Of a stretch of 64,000 nt of DNA, positions 51,448 to 59,900 are shown piece after piece. This DNA comes from Pontibacter korlensis (lineage in GTDB: Bacteria > Bacteroidota > Bacteroidia > Cytophagales > Hymenobacteraceae). The translations under genes and the position numbers were made by a program. Under the pieces are notes generated by a model. The model worked only from the letters and a program-made list of their open reading frames with translations. It was not told the origin of the DNA and made no database searches. The DNA lies in assembly GCF_000973725.1 (NCBI RefSeq), contig NZ_CP009621.1:3004001-3068000 (forward strand), given 5' to 3'. The stretch's first letter is position 1. The number at the start of each line of letters is the position of its first letter.

Positions 51448-52356
51448 ATGCCATACTTCAGAAAACTTACTGTTGCGCTGGGGCTGATATTGGCTCTGGT
51501 GTTCGGGCAAGTAGCTACAGCGGCTGCGCCTACTGCCACTACTACAGCCACTACTGGTGCCCGCGACATTGTGCAGGAAATCATTAACGTGGTGGGGCTG
51601 AAGCCTCGCTTTGAACTGCGTGCCGCCGATATTGACAATGCCGCTGCAGTGGTGTACAATGGTGAGCGCTACATACTATATAATGAGCGCTTTTTGGCTG
51701 CCATCAATAATGCTGTGCATACTGACTGGGCTGGTGTAAGTATACTTGCACACGAGATTGGGCATCATCTTAATGGCCATACCTTAAGCAGAAGCGGCAG
51801 TAATCCGGCTGATGAGCTGGAGGCAGACGAGTTCTCTGGTTTTGTATTACGTAAAATGGGGGCTAGCCTGGCCGAAGCACAAGCGGCTATCAACTTGCTG
51901 TCGGAAGAGGAAAGTTCTCGCTCGCACCCTGGCCGTAGTTATCGTTTAGCTGCCATCAGCAAAGGCTGGCGCAGTGCTAATGACCAGCTTCTGGCAAGTG
52001 CCAAAGGCCCGCAGCCTGACCAGCGTGCTATCGAGCCGACACCTTCGCGCTCGCGTGTGGCACAGCAGCAACCGCAGCAGCGTACTACCACTGCTCGGAC
52101 AGCATCCTTGGATAGCCGCATGGTACTCTCTAGAGTAGTGTTCAGTAAAGCGCCGCGCGAGCAGTTTTATCTTACTTCGCGCCTGCACCTGGTGCACTTA
52201 ACCAAAGATGGGCCTAAGGTAATCGGGAAGCTGACAAAAACAGGTAATCCGGATTATCCTTACTACTTTGAGAGCGAATACCTTAAAACAGTGTTTGTAT
52301 CTGATGAGGGGGTACTTGTAAACAGGCAAGGGCAGCGTGTAGGGCATCTGACCTAA
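51448..52356 (+). CDS. Secreted HEIGH-type zinc metalloprotease (M48-like)
   Basis: 302 residues with a signal peptide (FRKLTVALGLILALVFGQVATAA). The zinc-protease site SILAHEIGHHLNGHTL has His102-Glu103-x-x-His106, and the third ligand region DELEADEFSGFVLRKMGAS lies about 25 residues later, as in M48-type proteases. After residue 170 comes a Gln/Arg/Thr-rich linker (about 190-215) and a C-terminal beta-rich domain of unknown type. It is a short periplasmic or secreted protease without the membrane helices of HtpX. Confidence 0.87.
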   Translation: MPYFRKLTVALGLILALVFGQVATAAAPTATTTATTGARDIVQEIINVVGLKPRFELRAADIDNAAAVVYNGERYILYNERFLAAINNAVHTDWAGVSILAHEIGHHLNGHTLSRSGSNPADELEADEFSGFVLRKMGASLAEAQAAINLLSEEESSRSHPGRSYRLAAISKGWRSANDQLLASAKGPQPDQRAIEPTPSRSRVAQQQPQQRTTTARTASLDSRMVLSRVVFSKAPREQFYLTSRLHLVHLTKDGPKVIGKLTKTGNPDYPYYFESEYLKTVFVSDEGVLVNRQGQRVGHLT

Positions 52357-52378
52357 CTTATTATATTACTTAGGCAAC

Positions 52379-52412
52379 AGGCCACATCGTTAGTAGCGGT
52401 GTGGCCTTTGTA
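52379..52412 (+). terminator. Terminator of the HEIGH protease gene
   Basis: AGGCCACATCG and CGGTGTGGCCT form an 11-bp stem with one T-G wobble and a seven-base loop, then TTTGTATTTT. Confidence 0.8.
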
Positions 52413-52461
52413 TTTTAAAAATTTAATAACTTGCAGGAAACGCCTACAAAACCATAGAACT

Positions 52462-53184
52462 ATGAAAATCCTGAAACTGCCTGCAATGCTGCTGGCCTCG
52501 GTGGCACTATTGGCCACTATCACTTCCTGCGATGACGATGGCTTCTGCCTGAAAGGCGAAGGTGACGCAGAAAGCCGTACATTAGAACTTGAACCATTCA
52601 GAGGTGTTGATGTAAGTGGCGACACTAAAGTGTACATCCGACGCGGAAGTGGTCAGCAGGTAGAGGTGCGGGGGCAAGGTAATATTCTCGATGAACTGGA
52701 AACCGATGTTCAGAATGGTGTTTGGGGTATTGAGTTCGGCCGCTGCCTGCGCAAACATGAGACAGTGGAAGTATACATTACCGTTCCGGAGCTAGACCAG
52801 GCGCATGTTGGTGGGTCTGGGGCTGTAACTTTGGAAGATGTGTTTGAGACGCGTAATTTTGAAACCAGTGTGTCCGGGTCGGGGGATATCTTGCTACGCC
52901 TTGTGTCAGAGCAGGTGAATGCCCGCATCAGTGGGTCTGGCACAATTCGTGCAGGTGGTATTGCCGAAAACCAGGATATTTCAATTTCTGGATCAGGTAA
53001 GTATAGAGCCTTTGATGTGAATAGCCGTGCTGTAGAGGTAAGCGTTTCCGGCTCAGGTGAGGTAGAGGTAAACGTAGATGAGCAGCTAGATGTGGATATT
53101 AGCGGAAGTGGCAGAGTGTACTATACTGGTAACCCAAGCGTTAATTCCAGTATCTCAGGTTCTGGGAAGGTAATAAAGAAGTAA
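52462..53184 (+). CDS. GIN-domain (DUF2807) lipoprotein
   Basis: 240 residues from the ATG at 52462 (MKILKLPAMLLASVALLATITSC, lipobox Cys23); the upstream frame to 52399 adds 21 residues ahead of this signal and is unlikely. The mature protein is a right-handed beta-helix-like head GIN domain. Periodic SGSG motifs recur about every 18-20 residues (VGGSGAV, VSGSGDI, ISGSGTI, ISGSGKY, VSGSGEV, ISGSGRV, ISGSGKV). Probably an adhesin-like surface protein; function unknown. It is followed 8 bases later by another lipoprotein gene. Confidence 0.9.
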   Translation: MKILKLPAMLLASVALLATITSCDDDGFCLKGEGDAESRTLELEPFRGVDVSGDTKVYIRRGSGQQVEVRGQGNILDELETDVQNGVWGIEFGRCLRKHETVEVYITVPELDQAHVGGSGAVTLEDVFETRNFETSVSGSGDILLRLVSEQVNARISGSGTIRAGGIAENQDISISGSGKYRAFDVNSRAVEVSVSGSGEVEVNVDEQLDVDISGSGRVYYTGNPSVNSSISGSGKVIKK

Positions 53185-53192
53185 AATATAGT

Positions 53193-53777
53193 ATGACCAA
53201 AAAGGCAGGAAATTATGCACTGCTGCTGATGCTTCTAGTACTCAGCTTTGCGTGTAAAACCAAAAACGATGTTGATGCTTTTAAAGAAGCAAAGTATGAT
53301 CTGCAAAGTATAGATCGGATGGAGCTGAATGGCATCGATTTACTGAAGAAAAAACGTCCGCAGGACTTTTCATTTAACGATGCGGCAGTACTATACTCTG
53401 CTTTTGCCGACAATGCGCTTAATGCAGTGTCCACCATTGGGCTTAAGGTAGACTTACCAGAGGGCAGCGAAAACCGTACTATGACAGTTACAAAGCTGAA
53501 GTGGCAGCTGCTGGTAAATGATGAGCATACGCTAAATGGTTTGGTAAGTGAGCCGGTAGAGCTACGGGACGGCGTAAATAACATTACTATTAGTTCGCCT
53601 CTTTCCTTTGCTACTGAATCAGGAGGGCAGCCAGACCTGAACAAGCTTCTGCGCCTTGCAACATTACTAAACAAAGATAGCGCCGACCGCCCTAAGGTAA
53701 CGTTACAGATAAAGCCCACCATACAAACCTCGGTTGGGCCGTTCGAGTTACCAACTTTCATCAACATAAAGCAATAG
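53193..53777 (+). CDS. LEA type 2-like lipoprotein
   Basis: 194 residues. The signal MTKKAGNYALLLMLLVLSFAC gives a lipobox with Cys21. The mature part has a LEA14/WHy-like beta-sandwich pattern with MELNGIDLLKKKRPQDFSFNDAAVLYSAFADNALNAVSTIGLKVDLPEG, LKWQLLVNDEHTLNGLVSEPVEL and VTLQIKPTIQTSVGPFELPTF. It starts 8 bases after the GIN lipoprotein gene, so the two are one transcript ended by a hairpin. Function unknown; family match is moderate. Confidence 0.78.
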   Translation: MTKKAGNYALLLMLLVLSFACKTKNDVDAFKEAKYDLQSIDRMELNGIDLLKKKRPQDFSFNDAAVLYSAFADNALNAVSTIGLKVDLPEGSENRTMTVTKLKWQLLVNDEHTLNGLVSEPVELRDGVNNITISSPLSFATESGGQPDLNKLLRLATLLNKDSADRPKVTLQIKPTIQTSVGPFELPTFINIKQ

Positions 53778-53778
53778 G

Positions 53779-53806
53779 AAAAGCCAGGTAATGCCTGGCT
53801 TTTTTA
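53779..53806 (+). terminator. Terminator of the GIN/LEA lipoprotein pair
   Basis: AAAAGCCAGG and CCTGGCTTTT form a perfect 10-bp stem with a five-base loop and further Ts, directly after the stop codon at 53777. Confidence 0.9.
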
Positions 53807-53925
53807 TGGAACCATTTCTCTCGTTTTAACCTTATGTAATTGTAACTTTTTAGAGAAGCAGCACGTAGTGGTGCGCTTTTTGCAAGTTTTGTGTCTATAG
53901 ATATTTCACTTTAAAAGTATTTCGC

Positions 53926-54138
53926 ATGATGAACATGGAGTACGAAGTTCTGAGAGATAAAAACCTGTCTGTTTTGGCAGCATCTGTAAAAGCTTTTATG
54001 CAATTGGGGTGGAAACCAACAGGAAAGATTGTGGAAAATAAGGGCGACTTTGCGCTGAAGATGGAGCGAGCCGTTGAACAGCGCTGGCAACGACCAATCG
54101 GGCAGCGCAGCTGGGTGGCGTGGCCTTCGTATAACTAA
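53926..54138 (+). CDS. DUF1737-like small protein
   Basis: 70 residues. The N-terminal half (MEYEVLRDKNLSVLAASVKAFMQLGWKPTGKIVE) has the strand-helix-strand pattern and the LGWKPTG step of DUF1737 proteins, which are small cytoplasmic proteins of unknown role. The C-terminus is basic and Trp-rich (QRWQRPIGQRSWVAWPSYN). The start could also be the ATG at 53935. Monocistronic. Confidence 0.7.
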   Translation: MMNMEYEVLRDKNLSVLAASVKAFMQLGWKPTGKIVENKGDFALKMERAVEQRWQRPIGQRSWVAWPSYN

Positions 54139-54180
54139 AAATTAAGCATTTGGCAGATAAAGCTTTGTCTGCTACCTTAG

Positions 54181-54238
54181 AGCATGTTTAAACTCTTCTT
54201 GCGGATGGTGCCGCTTTTAAGAAGAATTTGAGCATGCT
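54181..54238. repeat. Large imperfect inverted repeat with a nested hairpin
   Basis: The arms 54181-54200 and 54219-54238 pair over 20 positions with two T-G wobbles and one mismatch, starting AGCATG and ending in CATGCT. Inside lies GCGG-ATGGTG-CCGC followed by four Ts. It lies between the DUF1737 gene and the M28 peptidase gene. It could be a 3' UTR hairpin, a 5' regulatory element or a remnant of a miniature element. Confidence 0.6.
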
Positions 54239-54256
54239 CTACTTATTTTAAGACTA

Positions 54257-55189
54257 ATGAAGAAAACACTCGCGCTGGCATTTGTACTTGCCACACCACT
54301 TTTGAGCATAGCTCAAAGTAGTAAACCTGATGCAAAACTTTTGCTGCAAGATATAAAAGTACTTTCTGCCGATTCTATGCAAGGGCGCCTGAGCGGTACC
54401 AAAGGTAGTGAAAAGGCGCAGGCTTACATTCTAAGGCGTTTTAAGGAGGTGGGGCTTAAGCCGTTCAACGGCAACTACAAACAACACTTTAGTATTGATA
54501 CAAAGCGGGCACAGGTGCCAGAGGCGACGAACCTTGTTGGCTACATTCCCGGAAAATCTGACAAGGCCATTGTTATCACAGCGCATTATGATCATGTAGG
54601 GGAGCGTGAGGGTAATATTTATAATGGTGCCGATGACAATGCCTCAGGGGTAGGAGCTTTACTGGCAGCGGCAGCTCATTTTTCTAAGCATCCACCTAAA
54701 CATACTTTGATTTTTGCCGCCCTGGATGGTGAAGAACTAGGCTTGCAAGGCGCTAAGGCTTTTCTGGAGCAGCCGCCAGTGCCTGTACAAAATATCCTGC
54801 TCAACATTAACATGGACATGCTGAGCATCAACAACAAAGGGGAACTATATGCCAGCGGAACCTACCATTACCCGCAGTTGAAGCCTTACCTGGAAAAAGT
54901 AAAACCGCGCAAAAAAGCGAAACTGATGTTGGGCCACGATCGCCCGGAGCAGGGGCAGGACGACTGGACCGGTCAATCAGATCATTTCAGGTTTCATGAG
55001 CGGGGCATACCGTATGTATATTTCGGAGTAGAAGACCACCCGCACTACCACAAGCCTACTGATGATTTTGAGAATGTGAATACTGTTTTCTACCCCGATG
55101 CGGCTGCTCTTGTCATAGACTTTTTAGAGATTGCAGATAGCAGCCTACAGCGTATCTCGGTGCAGAAAAAGTCTGCCGCTCAGAGATAG
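54257..55189 (+). CDS. Secreted M28-family aminopeptidase
   Basis: 310 residues with a Sec signal (MKKTLALAFVLATPLLSIAQS). The dizinc M28 site is visible: HYDHVG (His110, Asp112), GADDNASGVGALLAAA (Asp126 region), the catalytic pair in DGEELGLQGA (about 160), NINMDML and HYHKPTDDFENVN near the C-terminus supplying the last ligand. It is a periplasmic or secreted aminopeptidase that trims peptides from the N-terminus. Monocistronic. The 299-bp spacer after it shows nothing recognised. Confidence 0.93.
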   Translation: MKKTLALAFVLATPLLSIAQSSKPDAKLLLQDIKVLSADSMQGRLSGTKGSEKAQAYILRRFKEVGLKPFNGNYKQHFSIDTKRAQVPEATNLVGYIPGKSDKAIVITAHYDHVGEREGNIYNGADDNASGVGALLAAAAHFSKHPPKHTLIFAALDGEELGLQGAKAFLEQPPVPVQNILLNINMDMLSINNKGELYASGTYHYPQLKPYLEKVKPRKKAKLMLGHDRPEQGQDDWTGQSDHFRFHERGIPYVYFGVEDHPHYHKPTDDFENVNTVFYPDAAALVIDFLEIADSSLQRISVQKKSAAQR

Positions 55190-55509
55190 ATTAAAGTAGC
55201 ATGTTACCTAATTGATTTTGTTGCTTGGGAGTAATGGGTTGATAATAAGGTATATATAAATATGCTTTATTTTGTACTATAACTAATTTAATATTCCGAT
55301 ATATTTATTCTAAAACCACCATCTTTCTTGTAGATAAATCGTAGAGTAGAAGAGGCTGTTAAAACTCAATAGTCACACTTCCTGGGCTGAATTTGAGGCG
55401 TTGCTTTACTTAAACTTTGCTTCCCTCAGAGCTTTTCCTGCCACACTGAAAGTATAACTGTTTTTGAGAGCAACTGCCTGTTAATCCGATGTTAAACCTG
55501 TCTATAACT

Positions 55510-56277
55510 ATGAACAGGAAATCATACTCTTTGCTCATATTCTTTTCTATACTCTTACTCAACCCTTGGAGGGATGTGCTGGCGCAACAGTACCGTTATA
55601 AGGCGAACAGCAAAAGCAGTTTGGTGCTGGAGCGAGGCTGGGTAATACTAGTTGGCGGAGGCGTAGCAGCAGTTAGAAGCGATATTTGTGGCAGCTGGGG
55701 CTGTAATGACTTTGGCCCGAATGTGAGTGTGGGTGGCCTTTACAAGTTCTCCCCATACTTTGGCGTGAGCGGTACGATCGACTACGTAAAGTTGGGTGCT
55801 GTGGAGAAAAATCCTGAGGCACCCCTTAATGTAGCATTTGAATCGGAAGTGATTGAGGTAGCTGCCTCTGCTGTGATAAACCTGATGGATAGCTACGCCG
55901 GCTCCGGAAACTATCGGGCCAAACGTAAACGTTTTGCAGTGCCATACTTCAGGATAGGGCTTGGTGCAGTTTATTACACTCCTACATCCTTCCCCCGCGA
56001 CCGCAGTCTGGATGACTCACAGGTTACTTATGATCCGGAAAGAAACTACCCAGCTATTGCAGCTGTGTTACCTGTTGGTGGAGGTATCCGCTTTTACATT
56101 AACGACGAGTTTAGTATTGCTCCTGAGCTTTCTTACCGCGTTACTAGCACAGACTATTTAGATAACATTGGACCAGTGCTGGCCAACGGTGCCAGAAAGG
56201 ATGAATACGCTGTGGTATCAGTAAAGCTGCAGTACACCCCTGTGCTGAAGAATAAGATTTTCTCTAAGAAACAGTAA
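55510..56277 (+). CDS. Outer-membrane beta-barrel-like protein
   Basis: 255 residues from the ATG at 55510 (MNRKSYSLLIFFSILLLNPWRDVLAQ signal peptide); an in-frame start at 55489 adds seven residues. Strand-like segments are GWVILVGGGVAAVRSDICGSWGCNDFGPNVSVGGLYKFSPYFGVSGTIDYVKLG, RFAVPYFRIGLGAVYYTP, AAVLPVGGGIRFYINDEFSIAPELSYRVTSTDY and YAVVSVKLQYTPV. A cysteine pair CGSWGC may form a disulfide. It resembles small Bacteroidota barrels, but no specific family was assigned. Confidence 0.78.
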   Translation: MNRKSYSLLIFFSILLLNPWRDVLAQQYRYKANSKSSLVLERGWVILVGGGVAAVRSDICGSWGCNDFGPNVSVGGLYKFSPYFGVSGTIDYVKLGAVEKNPEAPLNVAFESEVIEVAASAVINLMDSYAGSGNYRAKRKRFAVPYFRIGLGAVYYTPTSFPRDRSLDDSQVTYDPERNYPAIAAVLPVGGGIRFYINDEFSIAPELSYRVTSTDYLDNIGPVLANGARKDEYAVVSVKLQYTPVLKNKIFSKKQ

Positions 56278-56370
56278 AGCACCAGCTATACTTAACCCAT
56301 ATTTTCTACTGTCGTAGAGGTAAAGGCAAGTACATAAACGTATTTGCCTTTATTCTTTATCTCCATACAC

Positions 56371-57390
56371 ATGAAAACAGACAACAGGAATACCCTCTTC
56401 TGGTTAGCAGCCGGGGCAGGAGCATTGATAGCAGCACGGGCAATAAGCAGAAAACTAACAGCCTATGATTTTAATGGTAAGACTGTATTGATAACCGGAG
56501 GCAGTCGTGGCTTAGGTTTAGTAATGGCACGGCAACTGGCGAAGGAGGGGGCCAGGTTGGTACTATGTGCACGTGATGAGAATGAGTTGGAAAATGCGCG
56601 CATGGAATTGGCAGGGAATGGCGCTGAGGTACTGGTACAGAAATGCGATGTAACAGATCAGCAGCAGGTGAATGATATGATTACCAACGTGCAGAACGAG
56701 TTCAGCCCGATTGATGTGCTCATCAACAATGCAGGCATGATAAACGCTGGTCCAGTGGCTGAAATGACTGTTCAGGAGTTTGAGGAGGTAATGAAAGTAC
56801 ATTTTTGGGGAGCAGTTTATACTACGCTAGCTGTTTTACCAGCTATGAAAGCGCGTGGCGGAGGCCGTATACTTAATGTCTCCTCAATTGGCGGCAAAAT
56901 AGGGGTGCCGCACCTGGTACCTTACAGTGCCAGTAAGTTTGCTCTGGTTGGTTTGTCAGAGGGGCTAAGGGCCGAGCTAAGTAAGTATGACATTTTCGTT
57001 ACTACTGCCACACCTGGCTTGATGCAAACCGGCAGCCCGAAGCATGCTATCATTAAAGGGCAGCACAAGAAAGAGTACTCACTGTTCAAGATCATGGACT
57101 CTAACCCGTTTACCTCCACTACAGCCGAAGACTCTGCCAGCACCATGTTAAATGCTCTACGGCACGGTGATGCGCAGGTAACGACCACGTTTCTGGCTAA
57201 CTTAGGTGTGTTGCTGCACAGGTTGTCGCCTGCGTTGATGACTGACGTACTCGCCTTAGTGAATGCTGTGTTGCCAGGAGAAGGCGGTATCGGTAAAGGA
57301 AGAGCTACAGGTGCCGAAAGTGAAACGCCGCTGTCAGAGTCGGGCTTAACCGGGCGTACGCAGAAGGCCGCCATCAAAAATAATGAGTAA
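56371..57390 (+). CDS. Membrane-anchored short-chain dehydrogenase
   Basis: 339 residues from the ATG at 56371. A hydrophobic N-terminal anchor (FWLAAGAGALIAARAI, about 9-24) precedes a classical SDR domain with the cofactor motif TGGSRGLG (about 43-50), CDVTDQQQVNDM, NNAGMI, the catalytic YSASKFALVG (about 191-200) and TATPGLMQTG. A C-terminal extension of about 90 residues ends in a Gly/Ser/Thr-rich tail. The substrate may be lipid-like, given the membrane anchor, but this is inference. Confidence 0.9.
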   Translation: MKTDNRNTLFWLAAGAGALIAARAISRKLTAYDFNGKTVLITGGSRGLGLVMARQLAKEGARLVLCARDENELENARMELAGNGAEVLVQKCDVTDQQQVNDMITNVQNEFSPIDVLINNAGMINAGPVAEMTVQEFEEVMKVHFWGAVYTTLAVLPAMKARGGGRILNVSSIGGKIGVPHLVPYSASKFALVGLSEGLRAELSKYDIFVTTATPGLMQTGSPKHAIIKGQHKKEYSLFKIMDSNPFTSTTAEDSASTMLNALRHGDAQVTTTFLANLGVLLHRLSPALMTDVLALVNAVLPGEGGIGKGRATGAESETPLSESGLTGRTQKAAIKNNE

Positions 57391-57480
57391 TAATTCTTAG
57401 ACTTGTATGCTGTGTAGCAACCTACGCTTGCTAAGTGCACAGACTATATCTTCACCCTGACGCCTGAAAAGGTCATACTT

Positions 57481-57996
57481 ATGAACATCAAAAACAGAGA
57501 GAAAGCCTACGACGGCTACTTTAAGATCTATAAACTAACTGTTGAGCAAGAGGGCCACACTTTTACCCGTGAGCAGTTTGACCGTGGCGATGCCGTGGCA
57601 GCATTGGTATTTGATACAGATAAGCAGCAGTACATTCTTACCAGGCAATTTCGTGTAGGTTCAGAGTCCGAACTAGTTGAGGTAGTGGCTGGCATGGTAG
57701 ACAAGGGCGAGCAGCCCGAGGAAAGTATAAAACGTGAGATTGAGGAGGAAACAGGCTACCATGTAGATAAGCTGGAACACCTGCACACTTTCTATTCGTC
57801 GCCGGGAGGAACCACTGAGCGGGTAATGCTATACTACGCGGAGGTAACGAAGCAAAATGGAGCCGGTGGTGGCAATGAACACGAGCATGAGTTTATAGAA
57901 ATTGTGCATTTGACACCTGCTGAACTGGATGCCCTTGAAACACCTGATGCTAAAACCATTATAGCGCAGCAGTGGGCAAAGCTCAACCGGAGGTAA
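57481..57996 (+). CDS. NUDIX hydrolase (ADP-ribose/GDP-mannose pyrophosphatase-like)
   Basis: A 171-residue cytoplasmic hydrolase of nucleoside-diphosphate sugars. The NUDIX box is complete: GMVDKGEQPEESIKREIEEETGY (about 77-99), with REIEEE carrying the metal-binding glutamates. The segment RQFRVGSESELVEVVAGMV before it and FYSSPGGTTERVMLYYAEV after it are typical of the NudK/ADP-sugar pyrophosphatase group. The exact sugar nucleotide is not determined. Monocistronic. Confidence 0.92.
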   Translation: MNIKNREKAYDGYFKIYKLTVEQEGHTFTREQFDRGDAVAALVFDTDKQQYILTRQFRVGSESELVEVVAGMVDKGEQPEESIKREIEEETGYHVDKLEHLHTFYSSPGGTTERVMLYYAEVTKQNGAGGGNEHEHEFIEIVHLTPAELDALETPDAKTIIAQQWAKLNRR

Positions 57997-58187
57997 TCTG
58001 AGAACATAGCTTAGCTACCAATTTTTCTCTCACAGAGAAGTAAGAACGCTAACATATTCTCTGGAAGTAGCAAAACCCAATACTTCCAAAGTACGAATGC
58101 CTTTAACATCCTAAAAAGATTTCCGATTGATAGCAAAATATCAACTAGTAAATAGCTATATTCAAGAAGTAAAACAGGCTAAACAAC

Positions 58188-59075
58188 ATGAAGGAAATCA
58201 GAAAGGAAGACATCAAACAAGAAGTGTTTGATCTTTACGATGACTATGCTCATAACCGAGTAAGCAGGCGTGAGTTCGTGCAAAAGCTATCGGCTTATGC
58301 CGTAGGAGGGCTTACCATGGCATCACTGATGAGCTTTCTTATGCCCGATTACCAAGGTGCTGTTCAGGTCAAAGCTGATGACCCACGTATAAAATCTCAG
58401 TACATCAACTACCAGTCTCCAAAGGGAGGCGGAACGATAAAGGCTTTGCTGTCCATGCCTGCAGATGCAGAAAAGAATCTAGGTGGCATAGTGGTTGTGC
58501 ATGAGAACCGGGGATTGAACCCGCACATAGAAGATGTTGCCAGAAGAGCTGCTCTCGCTGGATTCATTTCGCTTGCCCCTGATGCTTTAACGCCTTTAGG
58601 TGGCTACCCGGGCAACGACGATGACGGGCGCGCACTGCAAAGCAAACGCGACAGAGAGGAGATGCTAGAGGATTTTATAGCGGCTTACGATTACCTGAAA
58701 GCTCATAAAAACTGTAATGGCAAAGTAGGTGTGGTAGGTTTTTGCTTTGGAGGTTGGATCTCTAACATGATGGCCGTACGCATTCCGGATTTGAAAGCAG
58801 CCGTGCCCTTTTATGGCGGGCAGCCGGCGAGCGAAGACGTTCCCAACATAAATGCACCTTTGCTCCTGCACTTTGCAGAATTAGATACGCGTGTTAATGA
58901 GGGTTGGCCAGCCTACGAAGAAGCGCTAAAGGAGCACAATAAAGAGTACACAGCCTTTATGTATGAAGGTACCAATCATGGCTTTCACAACGATACCACG
59001 CCTCGGTATGATAAGGTTGCGGCAGAGCTTGCCTGGAAACGCACCATTGATTTCTTCAACAAGAAGTTGAAGTAA
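58188..59075 (+). CDS. Dienelactone hydrolase family protein with TAT-like signal
   Basis: 295 residues. The N-terminal region has [26 protein letters not shown] (about 26-51), a twin-arginine-type signal preceded by a 25-residue acidic lead. The alpha/beta-hydrolase domain has the nucleophile Cys186 in [10 protein letters not shown] (cysteine as in true dienelactone hydrolases) and GTNHGFHND with the catalytic His near 270. [14 protein letters not shown] supplies the Asp. It probably acts outside the cytoplasm on an ester or lactone; the substrate is unknown. Confidence 0.9.
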   Translation: MKEIRKEDIKQEVFDLYDDYAHNRVSRREFVQKLSAYAVGGLTMASLMSFLMPDYQGAVQVKADDPRIKSQYINYQSPKGGGTIKALLSMPADAEKNLGGIVVVHENRGLNPHIEDVARRAALAGFISLAPDALTPLGGYPGNDDDGRALQSKRDREEMLEDFIAAYDYLKAHKNCNGKVGVVGFCFGGWISNMMAVRIPDLKAAVPFYGGQPASEDVPNINAPLLLHFAELDTRVNEGWPAYEEALKEHNKEYTAFMYEGTNHGFHNDTTPRYDKVAAELAWKRTIDFFNKKLK

Positions 59076-59148
59076 ACTCGGGAAGAGCTTGATACTTGGG
59101 TTAAGGTGTGACTGCCCCTAGCGTTTAAGGGCGATAAAGATTATCACC

Positions 59149-59862
59149 CTATTCCGCTACATTGCGGAACATGTCTTTTGTGTCGGCGGCACCTTCCAGT
59201 GTCAGGTATTCTGCTTGCAGGGTGCGGATTTTAAGGTTATCTGCTGTGCTGATCTGCTCCTCTAGCTGGCGGCGGCGCTGGTTTAGCTGTCCGTATACAT
59301 GGTCAACATAATCCCATTCGTTCTGAGACCAGTTTTGGCGCTTTGTGCGTACAGTGCCCATAAATGTAAGGTATGCCTCGCGCAGTTGAGATGCCTGTAG
59401 CTGATCAAGATTATCGTATTCGCGCAGTAACTGCTCCTGCCACTCAGCTATCTTATTCGCATCGAGCGGTTGCTGCATTCGGCGCTCCTGGCGCTCTTCC
59501 CATTGCTTATACCGGCCCTGCAGGTCGCGAAACTCTTGCTTAGATTTAGTAGAAAGGCTGTCGAAGCGATTTTCCAATTGGGCATTGCGGCGGCGAAGCT
59601 CTTCTTTAACTTCAGGCCATTCTCGCCTTATGGCCGTATCGCCCTTCTCTGCCTGTCTGTTTAACCAGCCTCTGAATTCCTCTAACTCCTGCTCAGCAGT
59701 CTGTCCGGAGCGTACTACTTTGGCAGTGTCATCGTCAGCGGTGTTCACCACAACTTCTCTGCTGTCTTCTACCTCCCGGCGACCGTCACAGCTCCAGATA
59801 GTAGTTAGAAGACACAGTACGAAAGTATATTGCAGTGTATGGCGGTGCTTATTCATCAGCAT
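59149..59862 (-). CDS. Charged helical lipoprotein of unknown function
   Basis: 237 residues. The signal part ends in a lipobox (FVLCLLTTIWSC, Cys25). The mature part is dominated by long charged helices, strongly coiled-coil-like from about 60 on (EELRRRNAQLENRFDSLSTKSKQEFRDLQGRYKQWEERQERRMQQ, VYGQLNQRRRQLEEQISTADNLKIRTLQAEYLTL). No family was recognised. A second ATG two codons later (59856) may be the real start. It lies 38 bases downstream of the GH3 gene stop on the same strand. Confidence 0.72.
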   Translation of the reverse strand: MLMNKHRHTLQYTFVLCLLTTIWSCDGRREVEDSREVVVNTADDDTAKVVRSGQTAEQELEEFRGWLNRQAEKGDTAIRREWPEVKEELRRRNAQLENRFDSLSTKSKQEFRDLQGRYKQWEERQERRMQQPLDANKIAEWQEQLLREYDNLDQLQASQLREAYLTFMGTVRTKRQNWSQNEWDYVDHVYGQLNQRRRQLEEQISTADNLKIRTLQAEYLTLEGAADTKDMFRNVAE

Positions 59863-59900
59863 GTTTCTACGGACTTAGTTTGTGCTAACTACTACGAAAC

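Noticed and set aside
53213-53767. A 184-codon antisense ORF over the LEA-like lipoprotein gene
   Set aside because: Ser-rich shadow translation typical of the reverse frame; the plus strand has a lipobox, coupling to the GIN gene and a terminator.
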